Numbered from the stretch's first letter, positions 1 through 6,735 are shown. The stretch: DNA of 8,503 nucleotides from Christiangramia sp. (GCA_024635735.1 JAGXII010000176.1:1-8503), one strand, 5' to 3'. A program made the numbers and translations. The notes: generated by a model from the sequence alone, not told the origin.

Positions 1-287
1 ATCCCGACGTGCCGGGATTTCGTTCGGGGACCTGTACTCCATACTTGTTTTATGACATTAATATGGAGGTGACCACACCACTTAAAGTGCATCCTTATGC
101 ATTTCACTCGGCAGTGGTACATTCTATGTCCAAAACTAAGATAAAAGAAGATATTACAAGGTTATTGCTGGAGGTAAAAGAAGTAGGGGGCAACCTCAAT
201 GCCGTATTTAAAAACGAGGATTTTTCTCAATATTCCGATAAAATTTTTTATTATTCTCTCTTAAAACAGATTCATGAAATTGAATAA
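1..287 (+). CDS. Polysaccharide deacetylase family protein, C-terminal part (cut by window edge)
   Basis: This is the 3' end of a gene that starts before the window. The reading frame is open from base 3 and ends at TAA 285-287. The GTG at base 9 is an internal Val codon, not a start, because the frame continues upstream of it as Pro-Asp. The visible part contains PDVPGFRSGTCTPYLFYD followed by a segment of the form TPLKVHPYAFH. I recognise this from the C-terminal half of flavobacterial polysaccharide-deacetylase-like proteins (NodB-fold, often with an N-terminal DUF7033 region). Family members are predicted to act on cell-surface or exopolysaccharide N-acetyl groups, but the catalytic Asp-His-His motif lies outside the window, so activity cannot be judged here. 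The last 14 bases overlap the start of the next gene, which suggests co-transcription. The family call rests on pattern memory of a 95-residue fragment. Confidence 0.72.
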   Translation, partial: PDVPGFRSGTCTPYLFYDINMEVTTPLKVHPYAFHSAVVHSMSKTKIKEDITRLLLEVKEVGGNLNAVFKNEDFSQYSDKIFYYSLLKQIHEIE

Positions 288-963
288 TATAGAACACGTG
301 TTTTTTGATCTGGATCACACGCTGTGGGATTTTGAAAAAAATTCGGCACTTGCGTTTCAGGAGATTTTTGAAAAACGAAAGATCAATATTTCTATTAATG
401 ACTTTTTAAAAGTTTATAAACCAATTAATTTCAAGTACTGGGAATTATATCGTGATAATTCGGTGACTAAAGAATCCCTGCGATATGGGAGATTAAAAGA
501 GAGTTTTGATTCTTTAAAATTTGAGGCTACAGATACTACTATCAACTCCCTGGCCGATGATTATATAGAATATCTGCCTAATAACAATAACCTCCTTGAA
601 GACAGTGTAAAGGTTCTGGACTATTTAAGCCAAAGCTACAGACTTCATATTATTACCAATGGATTTGAAGAAGTCCAGCATCGTAAAATGAAAAATTCAG
701 GAATTCTTGAATATTTTGATAGTATTACAACTTCTGAAGAAGCCGGGGTAAAAAAGCCTCACCCCGAAATTTTCGAAAAGGCCATCTTAAAAAGTAATGC
801 CCGGCCTCAAAATTCGGTGATGATAGGAGATAATCTGGAGGCTGATATTATAGGAGCTCATAAGTTTGGTCTTAATGTTATTTTTCTGAATTCTGAAAAA
901 AATGTAGACCAGAATGAATTTCCTCAGATTCAAAAGTTAAAAGAACTACTGGATTATTTATAA
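274..963 (+). CDS. yjjG: HAD-superfamily 5'-nucleotidase, YjjG/YfnB type
   Basis: A 229-residue cytosolic phosphatase of the haloacid dehalogenase superfamily with all four motifs intact. Motif I is FFDLDHTLWDF, with nucleophile Asp12 and acid/base Asp14. Motif II is the Thr in ITNG (Thr128). Motif III is Lys161 in KKPHPE. Motif IV is IGDNLEADI with Asp186 and Asp191. A helical cap of the C1 type lies between motifs I and II (about residues 20-105). Length and motif spacing match the YjjG/YfnB family, which dephosphorylates (deoxy)nucleoside monophosphates including non-canonical pyrimidine nucleotides as a pool-cleaning step. That substrate is family knowledge; other small phosphate esters are possible. 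The ATG at 274 lies inside the 3' end of the preceding gene (14-base overlap, different frame), so translation is probably coupled. The start is well placed, 11 codons before motif I. Confidence 0.88.
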   Translation: MKLNNIEHVFFDLDHTLWDFEKNSALAFQEIFEKRKINISINDFLKVYKPINFKYWELYRDNSVTKESLRYGRLKESFDSLKFEATDTTINSLADDYIEYLPNNNNLLEDSVKVLDYLSQSYRLHIITNGFEEVQHRKMKNSGILEYFDSITTSEEAGVKKPHPEIFEKAILKSNARPQNSVMIGDNLEADIIGAHKFGLNVIFLNSEKNVDQNEFPQIQKLKELLDYL

Positions 964-1006
964 CAATAAAGAATAGGTATTTTCGTTTCCCAAGAAAGCT
1001 ACTCAA

Positions 1007-1558
1007 GTGTCTCATTTAAAGTTGCTAAAAATACCGCTAACAGGCTTTTTTCTTTGCCTGCTTTTCACTTCCTGTTTTAAGGACGTGGACTTTAGTCAGG
1101 CGTCCGATATCAAACTCACACCAGATCTAGAAGCCGATATTCTGGTATACCAGCTCAACTTAAATGATTTTATAGATTCTCAAACCGGTGCTTATACTCC
1201 GGTTATTCGGGATACGGTTCGTCTGGAATTTCTCGACGATGATTATGTGCAGGAAGGTTTAATGTATGCGGCTTTTAGATTCAGACATAAAAATAGCTTT
1301 TCTCAACCTATACTGAGTAAAATAAAATTTTTAAGTAACAGCAACCAAACTCAGTTCAGTGTAAATTACGAAATTCCTGCCGGAACTAAGGCTACACCTG
1401 GAATAGTGGATACGCTTTATGTTGTGGAAGGTGCTGATATTGTGAAAGTTCGCAGATCAATTCAAATGGTCCTGGAACTTGAAATGATAGGAGGCGGGAA
1501 AGATATCGGAGGTGAACTTGACTTTTTATCTAAAGGCCTGTTCAAGTTTGAATTTTAA
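1007..1558 (+). CDS. Small exported lipoprotein of unknown function
   Basis: A 183-residue protein whose N-terminus has a short basic stretch, a hydrophobic core (about residues 10-20) and a lipobox-like LFTSC with the lipidated Cys at residue 23. The start is GTG at 1007. An in-frame stop lies at 974 and no ATG lies between; the only alternative is TTG at 1022. After the cysteine comes FKDVDFS, with acidic residues close to the lipid anchor, as in lipoprotein export signals described in Bacteroidetes, so a surface location is possible. The rest is predicted soluble and rich in beta-prone stretches, including a glycine-rich MIGGGKDIGGEL near the C-terminus. I recognise no domain. The stop codon is followed after one base by the start of the DUF5723-type barrel, so the two are almost certainly co-transcribed and probably work together. 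A weak -7-like element (TATTTTCG, 978-985, one mismatch to TAnnTTTG) lies upstream, without a clear -33 box. Confidence 0.8.
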   Translation: MSHLKLLKIPLTGFFLCLLFTSCFKDVDFSQASDIKLTPDLEADILVYQLNLNDFIDSQTGAYTPVIRDTVRLEFLDDDYVQEGLMYAAFRFRHKNSFSQPILSKIKFLSNSNQTQFSVNYEIPAGTKATPGIVDTLYVVEGADIVKVRRSIQMVLELEMIGGGKDIGGELDFLSKGLFKFEF

Positions 1559-1559
1559 T

Positions 1560-3005
1560 ATGCGGAAGACAATCCTGATTTTATTAGCATTTGCCTCCTT
1601 GCTATGCCATAGCCAGAACCGTCCGCTGCTTTATAATGTAGATGACCTTCCACAATCTCTTCTTCAAAATCCGGGTGCACGAATTGATTTCACCAAACAT
1701 ATAGGGGTTCCTTTTTTTTCTCAAATCCATCTGTTTGCCGGATCTACCGGGGTTACTGCCTATGATATTTTTAATGATAAAAATCCCAATGTGAATCAGC
1801 GAGTGGCCCGTGTCATGAATTCTATCACTTCCGGGGATTATTTTTCGGTTAATGAACAATTAGAAGTATTGTCCTTTGGATGGAAACTTGGACAACGCGG
1901 ATATCTCTCTGCCGGAATTTATCAGGAACTTGATGTGTTTGCCTATTTCCCAAAGGATCCCGCAATTCTGGCTTTTGAAGGAAACGCAGATTATATTGAT
2001 GATAATTTCAAATTTTCTGACGCTAATTTTACCGGGGAGGTACTAACAGTTTATCATGTAGGTTACAATTATAAAGTAGACCGAAAACTTACTCTTGGAG
2101 CACGGTTTAAATTATATTCAGGAATTTTTAACGCTTCCAGCACCAATAATGAAGGAGTTTTTAGAACCGAATCTACCCCTAATGGTCCTAATTTTTACAG
2201 ACATTATGTTGAAGGGCTGAATGTGGTTGTAAATACTTCTGGTTATGCTTCTTTAAAAGAAGAACAGGGAATGACAGTAGATCAGGCTGTAACGGAGTTA
2301 CTGAGTCGTTCCTTCTTTGGACAAAATGTTGGAGTAGGAGTAGATCTTGGCTTTAATTATAAATTAACCGACCAGTTTTCGGTGAATGGATCTATTCAGG
2401 ATTTTGGGTTAATGTTTCATCAAAAAGATGTTGAAAATTATCATTATTTTGGATCTTATGAAACAGATGGCCTTGAACCCTTATTTCCGGAGTTGGATAA
2501 TGATGAAAAAACGATTCCTTACTGGGATGTTTTTGAGGAAGAGCTGGACGCAAATTTAACAGAGCAAACATTGAATGATCCATACAATACCTGGCGGCCT
2601 CTTAAGTATAATGCCGGTTTTGAATTTGGAACAGGGATGTCTATTTTGCCCTGTGATTATTTAATTAGCAGGCGTCCGCGATTTATGAATCTATTCGGAA
2701 TGATATTTTCAGGAGTGAACCGTCCTAAAGGGCCAACCTATGGCGTAACCGCGTACTGGGATAGAAAAATAAATAATAAACTAAGATTTCGCCTGGCCTA
2801 CGCGATAGATGAATTCAGTTTAACCAAAATAGGGCTTATGATCTCAAAGCGATTTAATAACTTTAATATTTATATGGCTGCAAATGATATTATTGGTTAT
2901 ACTAATTTAGCGAAAGCCAATAGCGCTTCCTTACAATTTGGTATGCAGTTCATTTTTAAAAATTATAGTTCCCGAACTAAAAATATAAACCAGGCAAAAC
3001 GATAG
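1560..3005 (+). CDS. DUF5723-type outer-membrane beta-barrel protein
   Basis: I place the start at ATG 1560, giving 481 residues. The frame extends upstream to an ATG at 1512, but only the 1560 start puts MRKTILILLAFASLLCHSQ at the N-terminus as a clean signal peptide, cleaved near residue 19. The Cys in that stretch lacks a lipobox context. The mature N-terminus (NRPLLYNVDDLPQSLLQNPG) and the segment HIGVPFFSQIHLFAGSTGVT match my memory of the DUF5723 family of Bacteroidetes. The body shows alternating amphipathic strands rich in Tyr, Phe and Gly (for example YNYKVDRKLTLGARFKLYSG and LRFRLAYAIDEFSLTKIGLM), as in outer-membrane barrels. The last strand is LQFGMQFIFK, followed by a basic tail of about 14 residues. 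The family's function is unknown to me; transport or envelope assembly is inference. The start is one base after the lipoprotein gene's stop. A run of eight T at 1712-1719 is in frame. Confidence 0.82.
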   Translation: MRKTILILLAFASLLCHSQNRPLLYNVDDLPQSLLQNPGARIDFTKHIGVPFFSQIHLFAGSTGVTAYDIFNDKNPNVNQRVARVMNSITSGDYFSVNEQLEVLSFGWKLGQRGYLSAGIYQELDVFAYFPKDPAILAFEGNADYIDDNFKFSDANFTGEVLTVYHVGYNYKVDRKLTLGARFKLYSGIFNASSTNNEGVFRTESTPNGPNFYRHYVEGLNVVVNTSGYASLKEEQGMTVDQAVTELLSRSFFGQNVGVGVDLGFNYKLTDQFSVNGSIQDFGLMFHQKDVENYHYFGSYETDGLEPLFPELDNDEKTIPYWDVFEEELDANLTEQTLNDPYNTWRPLKYNAGFEFGTGMSILPCDYLISRRPRFMNLFGMIFSGVNRPKGPTYGVTAYWDRKINNKLRFRLAYAIDEFSLTKIGLMISKRFNNFNIYMAANDIIGYTNLAKANSASLQFGMQFIFKNYSSRTKNINQAKR

Positions 3006-3034
3006 ATAAAAGAATTTGCCTACAGTAAACAATT

Positions 3035-3874
3035 ATGAAAAAAATACTCGTTCTTCTTTTAGTCGTTAGTCCGTTTTTTAATGTTTTTGCGCAAAATATA
3101 AACCAGTACAAATATATTTTGATTCCCGAAACTTATGAGTTTACAGGAGATGTTGATCAATATCAGCTCAATTCATTAACCAAATTTCTTTTTGAAAAGG
3201 AAGGTTTTGAAGCCTTAATGGCAAAAGGAAAGAAGCCTGCAGATCTCAAACAGAATCTCTGTCTGGCTTTAAATACTGTTATTGAAAATAACTCCGGGTT
3301 ATTTGTAACTAAATTTATTCTGAAGCTCGAAAACTGTAACGGAGAGGTTGTTTTTGAGAGCAAGGAAGGACGGAGCAGGGAAAAGGATTATAAAGCAGCC
3401 TATCACGAAGCCTTAAGAGATGCATTTGAATCGGTAAAGGAATTAAATTATAGATATAATCCTTCTGATCAATCTGTTGCAGTAGCGGCGGAAACTTCAC
3501 CCGAAGTAATCGAAGACCAGGCGGAAGAGATGGAAAAAGTTGAGGAGGTTGAGGAAACCGAAGAGCCGACTCCGGTCAAAATTGCTACAGAGCCTAAAGC
3601 GATTGTCGATGCTGTGGAGGGAGGTTTTTTTGAAAATAATGGACAACAATATCTGCTAAAATCAACCGCTGAAGGATTTGCCCTTTATATAGAAAATTCT
3701 TCTGAACCAATTGCTCTTTTGCTCCAAAGCGGAAGCGGCGACAGCTTCATTTATAATTCTCTAAGCCATCAGGGAATTGCTTATTTTGATGAGCAGGGTA
3801 ATCTTGTGGTAGAATATCTGATTAAAGAAACAAGTAAAAAAACAACCAGGATCTACCTGAAGAAGGATCAATAG
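3035..3874 (+). CDS. Periplasmic two-domain protein with acidic linker, function unknown
   Basis: A 279-residue exported protein. Residues 1-20 (MKKILVLLLV... ending in FAQ) form a signal peptide with probable signal peptidase I cleavage around residue 20. There is no lipobox. Residues 21-140 form an alpha/beta-looking domain with YKYILIPETYEF near its start, QLNSLTKFLFEKEGFEAL, and two cysteines (76 and 101) that could form a disulfide in the periplasm. Residues 157-178 are a Glu-rich linker (EEMEKVEEVEETEEP). Residues 195-277 form a second, beta-rich domain ending in TRIYLKKDQ. I have seen similar proteins in flavobacteria annotated only as hypothetical, and I assign no function. The gene lies 29 bases after the barrel gene in the same direction and is probably the last gene of that unit. 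Its 3' end overlaps the 3' end of rarA on the other strand by 7 bases. Confidence 0.8.
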   Translation: MKKILVLLLVVSPFFNVFAQNINQYKYILIPETYEFTGDVDQYQLNSLTKFLFEKEGFEALMAKGKKPADLKQNLCLALNTVIENNSGLFVTKFILKLENCNGEVVFESKEGRSREKDYKAAYHEALRDAFESVKELNYRYNPSDQSVAVAAETSPEVIEDQAEEMEKVEEVEETEEPTPVKIATEPKAIVDAVEGGFFENNGQQYLLKSTAEGFALYIENSSEPIALLLQSGSGDSFIYNSLSHQGIAYFDEQGNLVVEYLIKETSKKTTRIYLKKDQ

Positions 3875-5142
3875 CCGTATTTATTTTTCCATCGTTTTCT
3901 TAAAAATTCCCGCTGGGCATTTTCCCGCTGATTGTTGCCGGGTTGGTAAAGCGTGGTATTTTTGATCTCTTCAGGAAGAAATTCTGCCTCTACAAAATTA
4001 CCTTCATGGCTGTGCGCATATTTGTAATCTTTTCCATAGCCAATATCCTTCATTAGCTTAGTTGGGGCGTTCCTAATTGAAAGTGGAACAGAAAGGTCCC
4101 CTGTTTTCTTTACAAGTCTCTGTGCTTCATTAATGGCCATATAAGAAGCGTTGCTTTTAGGAGAAGTGGCAAGATAAGTAACACACTGGCTTAATATTAT
4201 CCGGGCTTCCGGATAACCAATAGTATTTACTGCCTGAAAAGTATTATTGGCTATTACCAGAGCCGTTGGATTTGCATTGCCAATATCTTCACTGGCAAGA
4301 ATTAAAAGCCGGCGCGCGATAAATTTCACGTCCTCTCCACCTTCTATCATACGGGCGAGCCAGTATACAGCAGCATTCGGATCGCTTCCACGAATTGACT
4401 TTATAAATGCTGAAATAATGTCGTAATGCTGTTCACCTGTTTTGTCATAGAGTACAGTATTTTGCTGAACCTTTGATAGAACGAGGTCGTTGGTGATTTC
4501 AACATTCTTTGCTGCTGAAGTCACCAGAAGTTCAAAAATGTTAAGCAACTTTCTGGCATCTCCACCACTTAGTCTTAAAATTGCTTCTGTTTCCTTTAGT
4601 ACCACATTTTTGGAAGCGATTATTTTATCCTCCTTCATGGCCCTTTTCAGAAGCTCAATAAGATCATCTTTTGTGAATGGTTTTAAAATATAAACCTGAC
4701 ATCGGGATAGGAGTGCTGAGATAACCTCAAAACTGGGGTTTTCTGTAGTGGCTCCTATTAAAGTTACCCATCCCTTCTCTACAGCTCCTAATAGTGAATC
4801 CTGTTGTGATTTGCTAAATCTATGGATCTCATCTATAAAAAGAATAGGACTTTTTGTAGTGAATAAACCCTCACTTTTCTTAGCTTTTTCAATAATTTCA
4901 CGCACATCTTTCACGCCACTGCTTATGGCACTCAGCGTGAAAAAAGGTCTGCCAGATTCTGTCGCGATTATATTAGCCAGGGTAGTTTTGCCTACCCCGG
5001 GAGGCCCCCAGAATATCAGGGAAGGGATCATCCCCTGTTGGATTTGCTGCCGTAAGGCACCATTTTGACCTATTAAATGCTGCTGACTTAAATAATCATC
5101 AAGAGTCTTCGGGCGTAAACGTTCTGCCAGCGGTTGATTCAT
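3868..5142 (-). CDS. rarA: Replication-associated recombination protein A (AAA+ ATPase)
   Basis: A 424-residue cytosolic AAA+ ATPase of the RarA/MgsA (WRNIP1) family, which acts at stalled replication forks and gaps with SSB and is related to clamp-loader subunits. The N-terminal part has PLAERLRPKTLDDYLSQQHL, typical of the family. Walker A is GPPGVGKTT (residues 46-54, Lys52). Walker B is LFIDEIHRF with Asp104 and Glu105. Sensor 1 is GATTENPSF (residues 130-138). The arginine-finger region is LLSRC (Arg147). Sensor 2 is GGDARKLLN (residues 193-201). From about residue 232 (YDKTGEQHYD) the C-terminal oligomerisation region follows, including GSDPNAAVYWLARMIEGGED and RLLILASEDIGNANP. All key residues are present and the length is normal. 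The start is ATG at 5142-5140, 13 bases from the divergent rhomboid start. The last codons overlap the convergent upstream gene by 7 bases. Confidence 0.97.
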   Translation of the reverse strand: MNQPLAERLRPKTLDDYLSQQHLIGQNGALRQQIQQGMIPSLIFWGPPGVGKTTLANIIATESGRPFFTLSAISSGVKDVREIIEKAKKSEGLFTTKSPILFIDEIHRFSKSQQDSLLGAVEKGWVTLIGATTENPSFEVISALLSRCQVYILKPFTKDDLIELLKRAMKEDKIIASKNVVLKETEAILRLSGGDARKLLNIFELLVTSAAKNVEITNDLVLSKVQQNTVLYDKTGEQHYDIISAFIKSIRGSDPNAAVYWLARMIEGGEDVKFIARRLLILASEDIGNANPTALVIANNTFQAVNTIGYPEARIILSQCVTYLATSPKSNASYMAINEAQRLVKKTGDLSVPLSIRNAPTKLMKDIGYGKDYKYAHSHEGNFVEAEFLPEEIKNTTLYQPGNNQRENAQREFLRKRWKNKYGY

Positions 5143-5155
5143 AGTGGTTTTTTAA

Positions 5156-5956
5156 ATGACAGTTTTTCATCCTAACGAGTTTGGATGCTTTTTTGTAATA
5201 TTAATTAAAATTGAAGAAAATTTGAAAGCTTCCACGCCTTTTGTTTTTACCACGGGTACCATTGGATATCCGCTGCTTTTTGTCCTGCTCATCTGGATCG
5301 TATTCTGGGCTGAAGTTCGTTTTGGTTTAAATCTTAATCAGTATGGTATCCGGCCGGGAGAGATTAAAGGCTTACGCGGGATCTTATTTTCTCCATTTAT
5401 TCATTCTGATATTAAACATCTCTTTAATAATACCATTCCCTTATTTGTTTTATCACTTTCACTTTTTTATTTCTACAGGCCTATAAGCTGGAAAATACTT
5501 CTAATAGGTCTGGTTGTAACCGGATTCCTGACATGGCTGATAGGAAGGCCTGCTAATCATATTGGTGCTAGTGGTATTATTTATTTACTTGCAACTTTTC
5601 TATTCTTTAAAGGTATATTTTCAAAGTACTTTCGCTTAGTAGCGCTTTCATTTATAGTGGTCTTTTTATATGGCGGGTTAGTTTGGTACGTAACACCCAT
5701 AGATCCAGCCATTTCCTGGGAAGGACATTTATCCGGGCTCGTTACCGGATTTGCTTTATCTCTTATCTTTAAAAAGAATGTCGCTAAAACACCTAAGTAT
5801 GTTTGGGAAAGACCGGACTATAAAGAGGAAGAAGATCCGTTTATGAAATATTTTGATGAGAACGGGAATTTTATTGAAACCCTGCCTGAAGAAGATTCAG
5901 ATCTGGATGAGAATAATTACCAGTACATCTATAAAGAAAATCCACCAAAGGATTAA
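5156..5956 (+). CDS. Rhomboid family intramembrane serine protease
   Basis: A 266-residue membrane protein. Hydrophobic segments lie at about residues 36-52, 92-107, 112-130, 138-154, 160-178 and 190-205, consistent with the six-helix rhomboid core. Catalytic Ser139 is in HIGASG and catalytic His191 is in WEGHLSG. The HxxxN pair contributing to the oxyanion site is His88/Asn92 (HLFNN). Rhomboids cut substrates within or beside transmembrane helices; the substrate here is unknown. The C-terminal 60 residues (about 207-266) are a charged, strongly acidic cytoplasmic tail containing FDENGNFIETLPEED. The start is uncertain. ATG 5156 gives an N-terminus (MTVFHPNEFGCFFVILIK) unlike what I expect for the family, and TTG 5222 is an in-frame alternative just before the conserved part (LKASTPFVFTTGTIGYPLLF). 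The stop codon overlaps rlmB by 4 bases in convergent orientation. Confidence 0.93.
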   Translation: MTVFHPNEFGCFFVILIKIEENLKASTPFVFTTGTIGYPLLFVLLIWIVFWAEVRFGLNLNQYGIRPGEIKGLRGILFSPFIHSDIKHLFNNTIPLFVLSLSLFYFYRPISWKILLIGLVVTGFLTWLIGRPANHIGASGIIYLLATFLFFKGIFSKYFRLVALSFIVVFLYGGLVWYVTPIDPAISWEGHLSGLVTGFALSLIFKKNVAKTPKYVWERPDYKEEEDPFMKYFDENGNFIETLPEEDSDLDENNYQYIYKENPPKD

Positions 5957-6687
5957 AGTCTTTGCCTTACCACTTCATACAAAATCGCGCCGCAGGCAAC
6001 CGAAACATTTAAGGAAGCTATTTCACCCAGCATTGGTAATTTTGCTCTATAATCTGCTGATTTTATGATGGAATTTGACACGCCTTTTGCTTCATTTCCC
6101 ATAATGATTGCGACAGGTTGTTTTAAATCAATATCATAAATATTCTTGTCGGTTTTTTCAGTGGCAGCAACTACTTTTATGTCATAACTCTGCAGATAGA
6201 ATAAGGCATCTTTTATATGGTTTACTTTGCAAATTGGTACTTTGAAAACAGCACCGGCAGATGTTTTTACGGCATCAGCATTAATGGGAGCAGAACCTTT
6301 TTCAGGGATTATAATTCCGTTTACACCACAACATTCAGCAGTCCTGATTATCGCACCAAAATTTCTCACATCGGTCAAACCATCTAATAGGATAAATAAT
6401 GGTGTGGTGGCAGATTTTTTTGAGTCTTCAATAAGTTTTTCAATACTTGTAAAGCTAACGGGAGAAATGTTGGCAACAACACCCTGATGGTTTCCTTTAC
6501 TTAGCTTATTTAATTTTTCTACTGGAACGTAGGAAATAGGGTAGTCTTTATCTTTTAGATGGCGGTTGAGTTCATGAAACAGAGAACCGGAAAGTCCTTT
6601 TTGAATAAATATTTTTTCAATGGCTTTGCCGCTCTCAATAGCTTCTATAACCGAACGTATGCCAAAAATTCTGGTAGTTTCTTCCAT
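5953..6687 (-). CDS. rlmB: 23S rRNA (guanosine-2'-O-)-methyltransferase RlmB (SpoU/TrmH family)
   Basis: A 244-residue cytosolic SAM-dependent RNA ribose methyltransferase. Residues 4-75 form the N-terminal RNA-binding (SpoU substrate-binding) domain, with IFGIRSVIEAIESG and a GNHQGVVA boundary. The SPOUT catalytic domain follows: motif 1 LDGLTDVRNFGAIIRTAECCG (Asn109, Arg115), then SAPINADAVKTSAGAV, motif 2 IIMGNEAKGVS (Gly197, Asn198, Glu199) and motif 3 LPMLGEIASLNVSVA (Ser225, Asn227, Ser229), which builds the trefoil-knot SAM site. RlmB in E. coli methylates G2251 in the peptidyl-transferase P loop of 23S rRNA. Close TrmH-family paralogues modify other RNA positions, so the exact target is family inference. 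Start is ATG 6687-6685, with a strong -7 promoter element four bases upstream. The end overlaps the rhomboid gene by 4 bases in convergent orientation. Confidence 0.94.
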   Translation of the reverse strand: MEETTRIFGIRSVIEAIESGKAIEKIFIQKGLSGSLFHELNRHLKDKDYPISYVPVEKLNKLSKGNHQGVVANISPVSFTSIEKLIEDSKKSATTPLFILLDGLTDVRNFGAIIRTAECCGVNGIIIPEKGSAPINADAVKTSAGAVFKVPICKVNHIKDALFYLQSYDIKVVAATEKTDKNIYDIDLKQPVAIIMGNEAKGVSNSIIKSADYRAKLPMLGEIASLNVSVACGAILYEVVRQRL

Positions 6688-6691
6688 GAGG

Positions 6692-6699
6692 CAAAGTTA
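6692..6699 (-). promoter_or_regulatory. Bacteroidetes-type -7 element upstream of rlmB
   Basis: Read on the minus strand the bases are TAACTTTG, an exact match to the TAnnTTTG -7 consensus of Bacteroidetes primary sigma factors. Only four bases separate it from the rlmB ATG, so transcription should begin at or within a few bases of the start codon, giving a leaderless or nearly leaderless mRNA. I see no clear TTG -33 box at the usual distance; the region upstream is AT-rich. The element lies between the rlmB start and the terminator that closes the susCD operon, so rlmB probably has its own transcript. Confidence 0.6.
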
Positions 6700-6735
6700 G
6701 TATTAAAAGTTTCTAATGGCTTTATAATTAAATAA

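Noticed and set aside
1512..1559. Upstream ATG at 1512 as the start of the barrel gene
   Set aside because: It would put 16 extra residues before an otherwise perfect signal peptide and overlap the lipoprotein gene by 47 bases; ATG 1560 explains the N-terminus better.
1602..1859. Minus-strand frame of 85 codons inside the barrel gene
   Set aside because: Antisense to the conserved N-terminal region of the DUF5723-type protein, with no promoter or recognisable features.
4748..5068. Open frame of 106 codons on the plus strand, opposite rarA
   Set aside because: It lies antisense to the conserved Walker A/B region of rarA, and its composition is what a reverse-strand shadow of that region gives. 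No recognisable protein features.
5946..5964. Short inverted repeat CAAAG/CTTTG at the rhomboid-rlmB junction as a terminator
   Set aside because: The stem is only five bases with a nine-base loop and no T-tract on either side, too weak to call.
5853..6068. Plus-strand frame bridging the rhomboid tail and the 3' end of rlmB
   Set aside because: It overlaps two well-supported genes in other frames, has no start signal, and its sequence looks like out-of-frame translation.
6227..6487. Open frame of 86 codons on the plus strand, opposite rlmB
   Set aside because: Fully inside the conserved SpoU catalytic region on the opposite strand; a shadow frame.
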